A stretch of 64,000 nt of DNA from Lunatimonas salinarum. Lineage in GTDB: Bacteria; Bacteroidota; Bacteroidia; Cytophagales; Cyclobacteriaceae. A program made the translations under genes and the position numbers. The notes beneath the pieces are model-generated. The model was not told the origin of the DNA and did not search any database. It saw only the letters and a program-made list of their open reading frames with translations. Position 1 is the first letter of the stretch. Each line of letters starts with the position of its first letter. Location: positions 310,001-374,000 of the forward strand of contig NZ_JACVCV010000003.1 of the NCBI RefSeq assembly GCF_017811155.1, written 5' to 3'. This document shows, one piece after another, positions 35,797 through 43,505 of this stretch.

Positions 35797-37795
35797 GTTG
35801 CGAACAGTAGGTGCTTCTCTTGCTATCCTTTGGATGGCCATTAGCTATACGTCCTACGGACAGCAAGATTCATCTTACACACAAGTCAAAAAAGGTAATT
35901 TGATTTTTTCGTTGGGAGAGGTGACTGTTTTAGCCGCCAAATCCGACAGTTCCTTGCACATCACAGCAGCTACGATGGCTAAGTTTAATCGTACTGAGGT
36001 ATCGCACGCCCTCAACCTACTCTCTGGCGTGACATTGGCGAATATCGGCCCTAGAAATGAATCGGTGGTGTTTGTACGTGGGTTTGACCTTCGGCAAGTC
36101 CCTGTTTTTTTGGACGGGGTACCCGTCTATGTTCCTTACGACGGCTATGTCGACATGGGCCGATTCACTACGTTTGATCTCGCCCAAATCCAGGTTTCGA
36201 AGGGATTTAGCTCCCTCCTCTATGGAGCCAATAACATGGGCGGAGCAATTAACCTAATCTCCAGGCGCCCAACGAATCGGCTTGACCTGGACGCCCGGGT
36301 TGGGGTTTTTAGCGGTAATGGCCGCCAGTGGAACCTCAATGTCGGCACCGCCTCGGAGCGCTATTACCTGCAATTGGGCATTTCCCAAATCACACAGGAA
36401 CACTTTCCTCTTTCCGGAAACTATGCATTGAAAGAACAAACCGTGGAGGGGCGAAGGGATAATTCCTACCGAAATGACTTCCGCGCAAGCGCCAAAATCG
36501 GATTTACTCCGAATCAAACGGATGAATACGCCATCGGCTATGCACTCCTGCGGGGAGAAAAAGGCACACCTCCCTATGTAGGTGCGGATAGCCGTATCAT
36601 GACCCGCTACTGGCGGTGGCCCAACTGGGATAAAGAAAGCCTATACCTTATCTCAAAAACAGCCATTACCTCCTCCACTCAGCTAAAGTCCAGGATTTAT
36701 TACGACACCTTTGATAACTCCCTCTTTAGCTTCGATGATGCCACCTATACGACCCAAAATAGGCCCTTTGCGTTTCAAAGCTATTACGATGACTACACCG
36801 TCGGAGCTAACCTGGAAACTGTGACCAGCCTATCCGAAAAATTAACCATGAATCTAGGCGGGCATTTGAAACGGGATGTGCATCGGGAAAACAATCTGGG
36901 CGAACCCCAAAGCGTGTTCTCAGACAACACCTACTCCATCGCCCTGGAGACTCCCTATGCGATTACCCCGGCCCTTTCGATCGTTCCGGGGTTAGCCTTT
37001 AATTCCCGTGCAAGTACCGAAGCGAAAAACTTCGACCGGCAGAATGATTCCTTTATGTTTTTTCCAAACAAATCCAATCAAGCACTGAATGCACAGATCG
37101 GATTCTTCGCCCAGCTAGCCAATGGACACTCCCTTGATGCCAGTATTTCCCGGCGAACCCGCTTCGCTACCATCAAAGACCGCTACTCATTCCGCCTTGG
37201 ATCAGCTATTCCCAATCCATCCCTCCATGCCGAGCATGCGGTGAACTATGACCTAACCTACTCCGGCTCCATTGCCTCCTCATTCAGCTTTTCTACCAGC
37301 CTTTTCCGAAGCGATATCGCCGATATCATTCAGCGCGTGGATGATGTGGAGCCCGGCTTGTTCCAGCTTCAAAATGCCGGCAAGGCCCGGTTTATGGGCC
37401 TAGAAGCAAACCTGACACAAAAACTCACCCAGCAGATTCAAATTGGGGCAAACTACACCTATCTTTCTCGGAGAAACATTACCTCGCCCGAAATTCGATT
37501 TACCGACGTTCCAACTAACAAGATTTTGCTGTTTGGCGATATAACCTTCCAACGAAAGTGGAACCTCCTCACAAATATGGAATACAACAGCCGAAGGTAC
37601 AGCACATCTTATGGAGCCACTGCAGACGCTTTTGCCTTGGTAAACACCCGCATGGCTTATCAGCTATCCGGGGCTATCTCCATAGAAGGAGGAGTCAATA
37701 ACCTATTGGATAGCCACTATGCCTTGGTGGAGGGATTTCCCGAACCGGGCCGTAATTTCTTTTTGAATCTGGCATTTACAATGAACAAAGAATGA
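35774..37795 (+). CDS. TonB-dependent outer-membrane receptor, ModE-linked
   Basis: TonB-dependent barrel of 673 aa for a small, scarce solute. A signal peptide (GASLAILWMAISYTSYG) leads into a TonB-box-like LGEVTVLAAK, a plug (VVFVRGFDLRQVPVFLDGV, LLYGANNMGGAINLISRRP) and a barrel ending FFLNLAFTMNKE. It has neither a carboxypeptidase-like domain nor a signalling domain, so it is not a SusC protein. The operator covers the ATG, so a TTG at 35798 is a possible alternative start. The stop overlaps the cytochrome gene as ATGA. The substrate is unknown. The operator and neighbours suggest molybdate, tungstate or a metal complex (inference). Confidence 0.87.
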   Translation: MYSNIYRKLRTVGASLAILWMAISYTSYGQQDSSYTQVKKGNLIFSLGEVTVLAAKSDSSLHITAATMAKFNRTEVSHALNLLSGVTLANIGPRNESVVFVRGFDLRQVPVFLDGVPVYVPYDGYVDMGRFTTFDLAQIQVSKGFSSLLYGANNMGGAINLISRRPTNRLDLDARVGVFSGNGRQWNLNVGTASERYYLQLGISQITQEHFPLSGNYALKEQTVEGRRDNSYRNDFRASAKIGFTPNQTDEYAIGYALLRGEKGTPPYVGADSRIMTRYWRWPNWDKESLYLISKTAITSSTQLKSRIYYDTFDNSLFSFDDATYTTQNRPFAFQSYYDDYTVGANLETVTSLSEKLTMNLGGHLKRDVHRENNLGEPQSVFSDNTYSIALETPYAITPALSIVPGLAFNSRASTEAKNFDRQNDSFMFFPNKSNQALNAQIGFFAQLANGHSLDASISRRTRFATIKDRYSFRLGSAIPNPSLHAEHAVNYDLTYSGSIASSFSFSTSLFRSDIADIIQRVDDVEPGLFQLQNAGKARFMGLEANLTQKLTQQIQIGANYTYLSRRNITSPEIRFTDVPTNKILLFGDITFQRKWNLLTNMEYNSRRYSTSYGATADAFALVNTRMAYQLSGAISIEGGVNNLLDSHYALVEGFPEPGRNFFLNLAFTMNKE

Positions 37796-38889
37796 GCCCT
37801 TTCTCAAGGAACATCATCCGGCTTGCACTCATAGTGGCAGGGGCGGGGAGTTTCATCCTGCTTCCCGCATTCCGTACCACCTATACCGCCACCCCTCTCC
37901 GATTGGATCATCCATCCTATTTTGGAAGCCGATATACGATACCCGCAGACAACCCCACTACGGTGGAAGGCGTGGAACTTGGTAGGATGTTATTTTATGA
38001 ACCCCTGCTATCGTCAAATAACAACCGATCCTGTGCGTCCTGCCACCAACAGGCGAATGCCTTCGCAGACCCCTCGCCAAAAAGCGTGGGCACCAATGGA
38101 AAAACTACCCAAAGAAATGCCATGTCGCTGGCCAATCTCCTATGGGTCAACAACCTTTTTTGGGACGGGCGTGTCAACGGATTGGAGAAACAAGCGCTTT
38201 TTCCACTAACTCACCCGGATGAAATGGGACAGTCTTTGGAAATGTCGGTTCGCAAACTCAGCACTGTCCCCACGTACCCTATTGCGTTCGAACGGGCCTT
38301 TGGAAGTAGGGAAATCAGTCCGGACGGAATCTTGAAGGCTTTGGCTCAATTTCAGCGAACGTTGATTTCTGCAGGCTCGCCCTACGATGCCTACCTAAAC
38401 GGAAACTATCGGCTTAGCCCTCAGGAACAACGCGGCATGGAACTCTTTATGACCATGCCCCAACCTGACAGGGCCATACGTGGAGCCAACTGTGCACATT
38501 GCCACGGTACTCCCAAAATGTTCAAGGAACTGTTTCACGACAACGGTCTCGCCCCAACACCGGATGATCCGGGCAGGATTTCGGTCACCGGTGACGCCCT
38601 GGATAAAGGCCGATTTCGGGTTCCTACCCTGCGTAATATCGCCCTTACGGCTCCCTACATGCACGATGGACGCTTTGCCACATTAGACGAGGTACTTGAC
38701 CACTATAGCGAAAGCATCCAACCAAACGATCAGGTGAGTCCCTTTATACGGGAGGTTGGCAATGACCCCGGGCGATTGGGACTAAAGCTCCACGACCAGG
38801 AAAAAAAGGACATCATCGCCTTTCTTCATCTGCTGACCGATTCGTTGTTTATTACCAATCCTTCATTTTCAAATCCCCACACACCATGA
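37792..38889 (+). CDS. Diheme cytochrome c peroxidase/MauG-family protein
   Basis: Periplasmic diheme protein of 365 aa. Two CxxCH heme motifs are visible: CASCHQQANAF near residue 82 and CAHCHGTPKMF near residue 233. Both lie in the usual family context (GRMLFYEPLLSSNNNRSC, DKGRFRVPTLRNIALTAPYMHDG). Family members reduce H2O2 or oxidise a partner protein. It overlaps the receptor gene before it and the next gene after it by four bases each (ATGA), so the three are made together. Such cytochromes are often found beside TonB receptors in Bacteroidota, for reasons not well settled. Confidence 0.9.
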   Translation: MSPFSRNIIRLALIVAGAGSFILLPAFRTTYTATPLRLDHPSYFGSRYTIPADNPTTVEGVELGRMLFYEPLLSSNNNRSCASCHQQANAFADPSPKSVGTNGKTTQRNAMSLANLLWVNNLFWDGRVNGLEKQALFPLTHPDEMGQSLEMSVRKLSTVPTYPIAFERAFGSREISPDGILKALAQFQRTLISAGSPYDAYLNGNYRLSPQEQRGMELFMTMPQPDRAIRGANCAHCHGTPKMFKELFHDNGLAPTPDDPGRISVTGDALDKGRFRVPTLRNIALTAPYMHDGRFATLDEVLDHYSESIQPNDQVSPFIREVGNDPGRLGLKLHDQEKKDIIAFLHLLTDSLFITNPSFSNPHTP

Positions 38890-39407
38890 ACAAACAGCTA
38901 AAAGCCTCCGCATGGTGGCTATTGCCCATTTCTATGCTGATGTTGATTCCATCGAAAGCAGCCTTCGTCCAACAAAGCGGTGCCGTCGTAATCGTGGGTG
39001 GAGAGGTGCAGACCCCCTTAAGTCTGCGCATAGAAGATCTTTCCACATTTGAAAAATTCACCCACACCACTACCGAACGTAACGGCACAGAGGCTATCTA
39101 CACCGGAGTAGCCCTCGTTGATGTGCTCTATCGGGCGGGGGTGAGTTTGGGGGGCGATCTTCGGGGCGAAAATTTGGTCAAATACCTGATCGCCAAAGCC
39201 CGCGACGGTTACGAGGTTCTCTTTTCCCTACCCGAAATCGATCCCGAATTTACCAATGAACGGATATTATTGGTGTACGAGTTAAATGGCCAACCTCTGC
39301 CTGCGGGTACCGGGCCCTTTCGACTGGTGGTACCCCAAGATAAACGGTCAGCTCGTTGGATCAGGGAATTGGTGAGTTTGGAGGTTAGGTTTGCTCCTGC
39401 AAACTAG
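38886..39407 (+). CDS. Exported oxidoreductase-molybdopterin-binding-fold protein without cysteine
   Basis: A 173-aa secreted protein. After a signal peptide (WWLLPISMLMLIPSKAAF) come VVIVGGEVQTPLSLRIEDL, TGVALVDVLYRAGV and PFRLVVPQDKRSARWIRELVSLEV, the fold of the sulfite-oxidase molybdopterin domain. Real enzymes of that family bind molybdenum through one conserved Cys. This protein has no Cys at all, so it is probably not a catalyst. It may bind a ligand, perhaps the oxyanion or cofactor taken up by the receptor (inference). It is last in the three-gene operon and converges on the ModE-type gene 24 nt away. Confidence 0.8.
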   Translation: MNKQLKASAWWLLPISMLMLIPSKAAFVQQSGAVVIVGGEVQTPLSLRIEDLSTFEKFTHTTTERNGTEAIYTGVALVDVLYRAGVSLGGDLRGENLVKYLIAKARDGYEVLFSLPEIDPEFTNERILLVYELNGQPLPAGTGPFRLVVPQDKRSARWIRELVSLEVRFAPAN

Positions 39408-39431
39408 GCCAATAAACGTTTAATTTACGGA

Positions 39432-39782
39432 TTACTCGGACCACATGCTGATAAGTTTATTTTCCCAGGTGGCTTTATAAGCGGACATTTCTGAGACGAT
39501 CACTTCATAACGGCTCAAAAACCGTCTCCCGAACTCGGTTAGCTCTGCGCTTCCCCCTTTTGCTCCGCCCTTATGAAAGGTAACAAACGGTTGGGGGCCT
39601 CGGGAATTGAGGTCTTGGATCATGTCCCAGGCCTTCTTATAGGACATACCCATCTGTTTGGCGGCGCTTGATAACGATCCCAGCTCCTCTATCCCCTTTA
39701 GCAACTGATCTCTTCCGGGACCAAAAAACCGCTTACCGTCAATCTCAAGCCATAAGCGGCATTTCAACCTTTTTTCCTCCAT
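39432..39782 (-). CDS. modE: One-domain ModE-type winged-helix regulator
   Basis: A 116-aa regulator corresponding to the DNA-binding N-terminal half of ModE. Signature: RLWLEIDGKRFFGPGRDQLL, GSLSSAAKQMGMSYKKAWDM, then SGG-like GGAKGGSAELTEFGRRFL. The C-terminal Mop/TOBE domains that bind molybdate in E. coli ModE are absent, as in many one-domain relatives. It converges with the operon whose first gene carries a ModE-like operator, so control of that operon is a strong inference. How it senses its signal is unclear. Confidence 0.87.
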   Translation of the reverse strand: MEEKRLKCRLWLEIDGKRFFGPGRDQLLKGIEELGSLSSAAKQMGMSYKKAWDMIQDLNSRGPQPFVTFHKGGAKGGSAELTEFGRRFLSRYEVIVSEMSAYKATWENKLISMWSE

Positions 39783-39861
39783 ACTTAAAAGTAAGATAAA
39801 CTAGGTAAAAGCCTCGGTTTCCTAAGCAAAAAAATTCTAATAGGATGGGAATTGGGATTTA

Positions 39862-39909
39862 AAAACAAAAAATACTGCGGGAGCACCGATAGATATTAGA
39901 GCTCCCGCA
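39862..39909 (-). terminator. Intrinsic terminator of the AztD-like gene
   Basis: On the minus strand TGCGGGAGC and GCTCCCGCA form a perfect 9-bp stem with a 16-nt loop, followed by a T-rich tract (TATTTTTTGTTTTT). It starts about 30 nt after the stop codon. Confidence 0.8.
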
Positions 39910-39938
39910 AAAAGTTGGAAAGTAAAAAATCCTCAACG

Positions 39939-41195
39939 CTAGAATCCGGCTCGCATCATAGTATGAATGGGTGAATCTAGCTCTAATTTAGAAACCTCAT
40001 TCAGTGTTTGAATATCCAAAATCTGAATAGTTGTCCTATCCGGCTTGAGTATATATAGGAACCCCTCCGATGCAGCTAACACAGGGCTAGGCTCGTTCAT
40101 AAGCCGATACAACTCCAGCGTAGGCATCTCTTTTCTCAGCACTGTTCCTTCAATATCCCCTGCGGCAGCAATGCTTTGGCTCCTCATTTCCGAGCTGGTA
40201 GCCGTATCAAAAACCTTTACTTCGTCCTCTGCGGTGTGCACTATCAAATATCCTCCTCCAGAACTAAGGAAATATGATTTTAAGCTAGGAGCATCCACTA
40301 TTTTCCGAACCGAATTGGTAGAAGGATTAACCTCAAAAACACCATGATTCCTTGCATAACCATAAAAAACATCAATCGCATCATGGGTTTTAATGGTTCC
40401 GATCCAATTGCCAGAGGTAGGGGAAAGAGTCGAAGGATTCGGGATCAACTTGATTTCATTGTTTTGACTGGCCACCAAAATACCATCGGTAGAACCAAAC
40501 GCAGCAAACCTTCCATTGGAGGCATCTCCATGGATGCCCGTTACGACCGCTTCCTCGTTCTCGGCTACTACCTCTCCCTGCGCGTTAACAAGCTTGATGG
40601 ACTGTGGCAGCGCTCCCGGCACCGCTTCATCCTTGTAGGTGACGGCGTATTTGTTGCCTATCAACCAAGTAGCGGCACCATGATGGACTCCATTACCCAA
40701 ATCAGAAATGTGCAGCGGCTGAAACGTAGGGGTCTCCATCGTGGATTCCCTGGCAACGACCACACTGCCATCTCCATCATTAAATATGATAACCTGACCG
40801 TTTGTTGCCGAAAAATGCGTTGGGAGTGGCGCTTGCACGACCGCATCGAGCCATTTAGGCGAATACTCGTGACCATGATCGCCATGGTTTTCTATACCCG
40901 TATCAAAAAACCTAACATTGCCCTGCTGTCTTTCAATAGAGATTACATAACGGCCGGAGGAAGACAGGTAATTCGCCGCGCCCTCTGTAAATGGTGATAC
41001 GGACGGGCTCGAGACTTCATTCTTCACCGGATTGATCATACGGATACTGCCGTTTGTTTCCCAAGCGGTCAGTCTAATCCATTCGCTTTCCAATTCAGCA
41101 TAACCTTCTTCATCGTGTATAACTGGGTCTACGGTATCTTGGCAGGAAGTCCCAACGAAACCTAGGCAGGCGAGTAGTAGTAGATTAATTTTCTT
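39939..41195 (-). CDS. His-rich beta-propeller-like lipoprotein, possibly AztD-type zinc chaperone
   Basis: A 418-aa exported lipoprotein (signal LLLLACLGFVGTSCQD). It has repeated propeller-like blades and a His-rich loop NHGDHGHEYSPKWLD near residue 118, and further His in GNGVHHGAATWL and VVTGIHGDAS. This resembles AztD, a periplasmic zinc chaperone known from ABC zinc importers of other bacteria. No azt transporter genes are adjacent. I chose the ATG at 41195, because the earlier one at 41231 lies within the promoter. A 17-bp palindrome at the promoter suggests a Fur/Zur-type repressor. Moderately sure of the chaperone idea, very sure of the gene. Confidence 0.62.
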   Translation of the reverse strand, partial: KKINLLLLACLGFVGTSCQDTVDPVIHDEEGYAELESEWIRLTAWETNGSIRMINPVKNEVSSPSVSPFTEGAANYLSSSGRYVISIERQQGNVRFFDTGIENHGDHGHEYSPKWLDAVVQAPLPTHFSATNGQVIIFNDGDGSVVVARESTMETPTFQPLHISDLGNGVHHGAATWLIGNKYAVTYKDEAVPGALPQSIKLVNAQGEVVAENEEAVVTGIHGDASNGRFAAFGSTDGILVASQNNEIKLIPNPSTLSPTSGNWIGTIKTHDAIDVFYGYARNHGVFEVNPSTNSVRKIVDAPSLKSYFLSSGGGYLIVHTAEDEVKVFDTATSSEMRSQSIAAAGDIEGTVLRKEMPTLELYRLMNEPSPVLAASEGFLYILKPDRTTIQILDIQTLNEVSKLELDSPIHTMMRAGF

Positions 41196-41225
41196 CATAA
41201 AAGGATAAATTGTTTTACTATTTTT

Positions 41226-41259
41226 ATGCAATATTATTGCATTTGCATCTTTGTTGCAA
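41226..41259 (-). promoter_or_regulatory. Promoter and palindromic operator of the AztD-like gene
   Basis: On the minus strand TTG (41259-41257), exactly 20 nt, TAATATTG (41236-41229, one mismatch to TAnnTTTG). The palindrome ATGCAATATTATTGCAT (41226-41242) covers the -7 element. Its 7-1-7 core is the layout of Fur-family boxes. A second, looser repeat TTTGCA-N7-TGCAAA lies at 41242-41260 over the -33 element. Confidence 0.6.
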
Positions 41260-41390
41260 AAAAAATAGTGACTATTTATCCAGCCCGTTTAAGAAGGTGA
41301 TCCCCTGCCTATTTCCGAAAGATTAATTACAGGGTGAATCAATCCACACAAACCTGCCTATGCGTTGAAAAGATATGGCTATGCTTCACG

Positions 41391-42332
41391 CTACCTCGAC
41401 GCTAAAAACCCATTCACCTGCACCCAGTGTATAAAAGCGGCAAACCAGCGATTGCTCGTGCGATTGGGATTGCCTAAACCAAATCCATGCCCCCCATTTT
41501 GATAGAGATGGAATTCCACCGGTATGCCCGCCTTGTACCAAGATTCGACCACTCCGAATTGTCCTCTGAACAAAAAATCGTCCGTAGCGATGACATTAAA
41601 CATGGGAGGGGCATTTTCGGGCACTTCCACCGGCCCCATGCCGCCATATATGGGACCAATAAAAGCGAGCTTCATGGTTTTAGAGTGCAGCGTCGAGTGC
41701 ATCGTCAAGCCTGCACCTGCGGAGAATCCGATCATTCCAATACGATCAGTATCCACACCCCATTCTTCTGCACGGTCAATGATCATTTTATACGCAGCTT
41801 CGGCATCGGAAAGCTGATTGGAAAGATCCATCTGAGGAGGCCTTGGTGCTGAATTACTGGATGATGCTCCTTCGGCGGGTGGTGCGGGGGTACGTGGTCT
41901 GTTCATCCAATCGGAAAACTCATCAAATGACTCCGGGGTGGGAAACAACCGGTATTTCAGTACAAAAGCCGCAATACCCTGCTCCCTCAATGCCTCTGCC
42001 ACCTCCCAGCCTTCGTTGCCCATGGACAACCAACGAAAGCCACCCCCCGGTGCTACGATTACTGCTGCTCCGGTTGCTTTCGCTGGATCCGGCAAAAAAG
42101 GAGTTAAGGTAGCCTTGGTGATGTTACGGGCCATGGGATCTCCCCATTGGCGAAACCAGGTTTCCTGGGCGGGTTGGTTTTCTACCCCGCCTGTACCTAA
42201 CGGAATGGCGTTGGGCTCCTCCGGATTATCAAGTGGATAAATGGTGCCGTCTTGCGCATGCAGTGTGCCGACAGAAAAAACAAACAAGGCCAAAACATAA
42301 ACCGAGGCCTTTAGTAAGGATGTGTTGGTCAT
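41391..42332 (-). CDS. Secreted alpha/beta-hydrolase (esterase)
   Basis: A 313-aa exported esterase-like protein. A signal peptide ending GTLHA|QDG is followed by an N-terminal stretch that includes PDPAKATGAAVIVAPGGGFR (oxyanion-hole region). The nucleophile elbow is GFSAGAGL near residue 199, Asp is in VIATDDFLF near residue 249 and His in NGGHGFGLG near residue 283. A Pro/Ser-rich insert (PAPPAEGASSSNSAPRPPQ) near residue 150 looks like a flexible loop. It is a paralogue of the gene at 33100 and stands alone. The substrate, probably an acylated carbohydrate, is inferred only from the family. Confidence 0.82.
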   Translation of the reverse strand: MTNTSLLKASVYVLALFVFSVGTLHAQDGTIYPLDNPEEPNAIPLGTGGVENQPAQETWFRQWGDPMARNITKATLTPFLPDPAKATGAAVIVAPGGGFRWLSMGNEGWEVAEALREQGIAAFVLKYRLFPTPESFDEFSDWMNRPRTPAPPAEGASSSNSAPRPPQMDLSNQLSDAEAAYKMIIDRAEEWGVDTDRIGMIGFSAGAGLTMHSTLHSKTMKLAFIGPIYGGMGPVEVPENAPPMFNVIATDDFLFRGQFGVVESWYKAGIPVEFHLYQNGGHGFGLGNPNRTSNRWFAAFIHWVQVNGFLASR

Positions 42333-42397
42333 GATAAGGGGTTTAATAGGTTACGTGTTAAAAATACGTATTTAACCCGAAAAGATAATGTCTATTA

Positions 42398-42427
42398 AGA
42401 AAAAAAGCCGGTATCTCTACCGGCCTT
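42398..42427 (-). terminator. Intrinsic terminator of the ilv-leu operon
   Basis: About 15 nt past the leuB stop, the minus strand has a GC-rich stem (GGCCGGTA, GAGA loop, TACCGGC) followed by seven T. It closes the nine-gene operon. Confidence 0.85.
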
Positions 42428-42437
42428 TTAGGGTCAT

Positions 42438-43505
42438 TTATTTTGCGATCTGATCGGCGAGCCAGTCACCCACCTCGGAAGTCTTATAGGCCTTGCCGTC
42501 TCCAGCCAGGTCCTCGGTTACAATGCCTTCCTCAATGGATCGGTTTACCACTTCTGAGATCAGATTTGCTTCTTCCTGTAGGTCAAATGCATACTCAAAC
42601 ATCATCGACGCCGATAGCACCGTCGCCAATGGATTGGCTATGTTCTTACCAGCCGCCTGCGGATAGGATCCATGTATCGGCTCAAAAAGCTTGATATCAG
42701 AACCAAGAGAGGCAGAAGGCATCAAGCCCATGGAACCGCTGATGACCGAAGCTTCGTCGGTAAGGATGTCGCCAAACAGGTTTTCGGTGATCAGCACGTC
42801 ATACGACTTTGGCCATTGGATAAGCCTCATGGCTACGGCATCCACAAACTCATACTCCACCTTCACGTCTGGGTACTCCGGTGCAAGTCGCTGTACGGTC
42901 TCCCTCCACAATCGCGAAGTCGCCAACACGTTTGCTTTGTCTACACAAGTAAGCAGCTTACGACGTTTACGGGCAAACTCGAAGCCCATTCGCGCCAAAC
43001 GTTCTATTTCGAATACATTGTATACGCAGGTGTCGAATGCCCTATCGCCCTGCTCGTTACGGCCACGAGGCTCACCGAAGTAAATACCTCCCGTCAGCTC
43101 CCGAAGGAAGACAAGGTCTGTGCCTTCTATGCGGTCACGCTTAAGGGGCGATTTGTCTATTAAAGATGGAAATGTAAAGGTAGGACGTACGTTGGCAAAC
43201 AGCCCCAGCTTCTTTCGCATAAGAAGCAATCCTTGCTCAGGACGCACTTTGGCCGAAGGGTCGTTATCGTATTTGGGATCACCGATGGCACCAAAAAGCA
43301 CGGCATCTGAGCGAAGGCACACCTCATGGGTTTCGTCCGGGTAGGGCAAACCCACTGCATCAATGGCCGCTGCACCGGTAAGCGCTTTTTCAAAGGTAAT
43401 CTGATGTCCGAACTTCTTCGCTACGGCGTTGACCACCTTTACCGCTTGGTCTACAACCTCAGGTCCTATACCGTCACCAGGTAATAGGGCTATATTCATT
43501 TCCAT
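42438..43505 (-). CDS. leuB: 3-isopropylmalate dehydrogenase
   Basis: Oxidises and decarboxylates 3-isopropylmalate in leucine synthesis, and homologous enzymes do the same for methylmalate in the citramalate route. The 355-aa product has the family start IALLPGDGIGPEVVDQAV, the substrate loop LLLMRKKLGLFANVRP near residue 93 and the signature LITENLFGDILTDEASVISG near residue 237. NAD-binding follows in EPIHGSYPQAAGK. The start overlaps the upstream cimA-like gene by 32 nt (or 26 if ATG 43499 is used). Last gene of the operon. Confidence 0.96.
   Translation of the reverse strand: MEMNIALLPGDGIGPEVVDQAVKVVNAVAKKFGHQITFEKALTGAAAIDAVGLPYPDETHEVCLRSDAVLFGAIGDPKYDNDPSAKVRPEQGLLLMRKKLGLFANVRPTFTFPSLIDKSPLKRDRIEGTDLVFLRELTGGIYFGEPRGRNEQGDRAFDTCVYNVFEIERLARMGFEFARKRRKLLTCVDKANVLATSRLWRETVQRLAPEYPDVKVEYEFVDAVAMRLIQWPKSYDVLITENLFGDILTDEASVISGSMGLMPSASLGSDIKLFEPIHGSYPQAAGKNIANPLATVLSASMMFEYAFDLQEEANLISEVVNRSIEEGIVTEDLAGDGKAYKTSEVGDWLADQIAK

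Noticed and set aside
42356-42375. AAATACGTATTT palindrome upstream of the esterase at 41391
   Set aside because: Short and A/T-rich, with no adjacent promoter match. Chance is likely.
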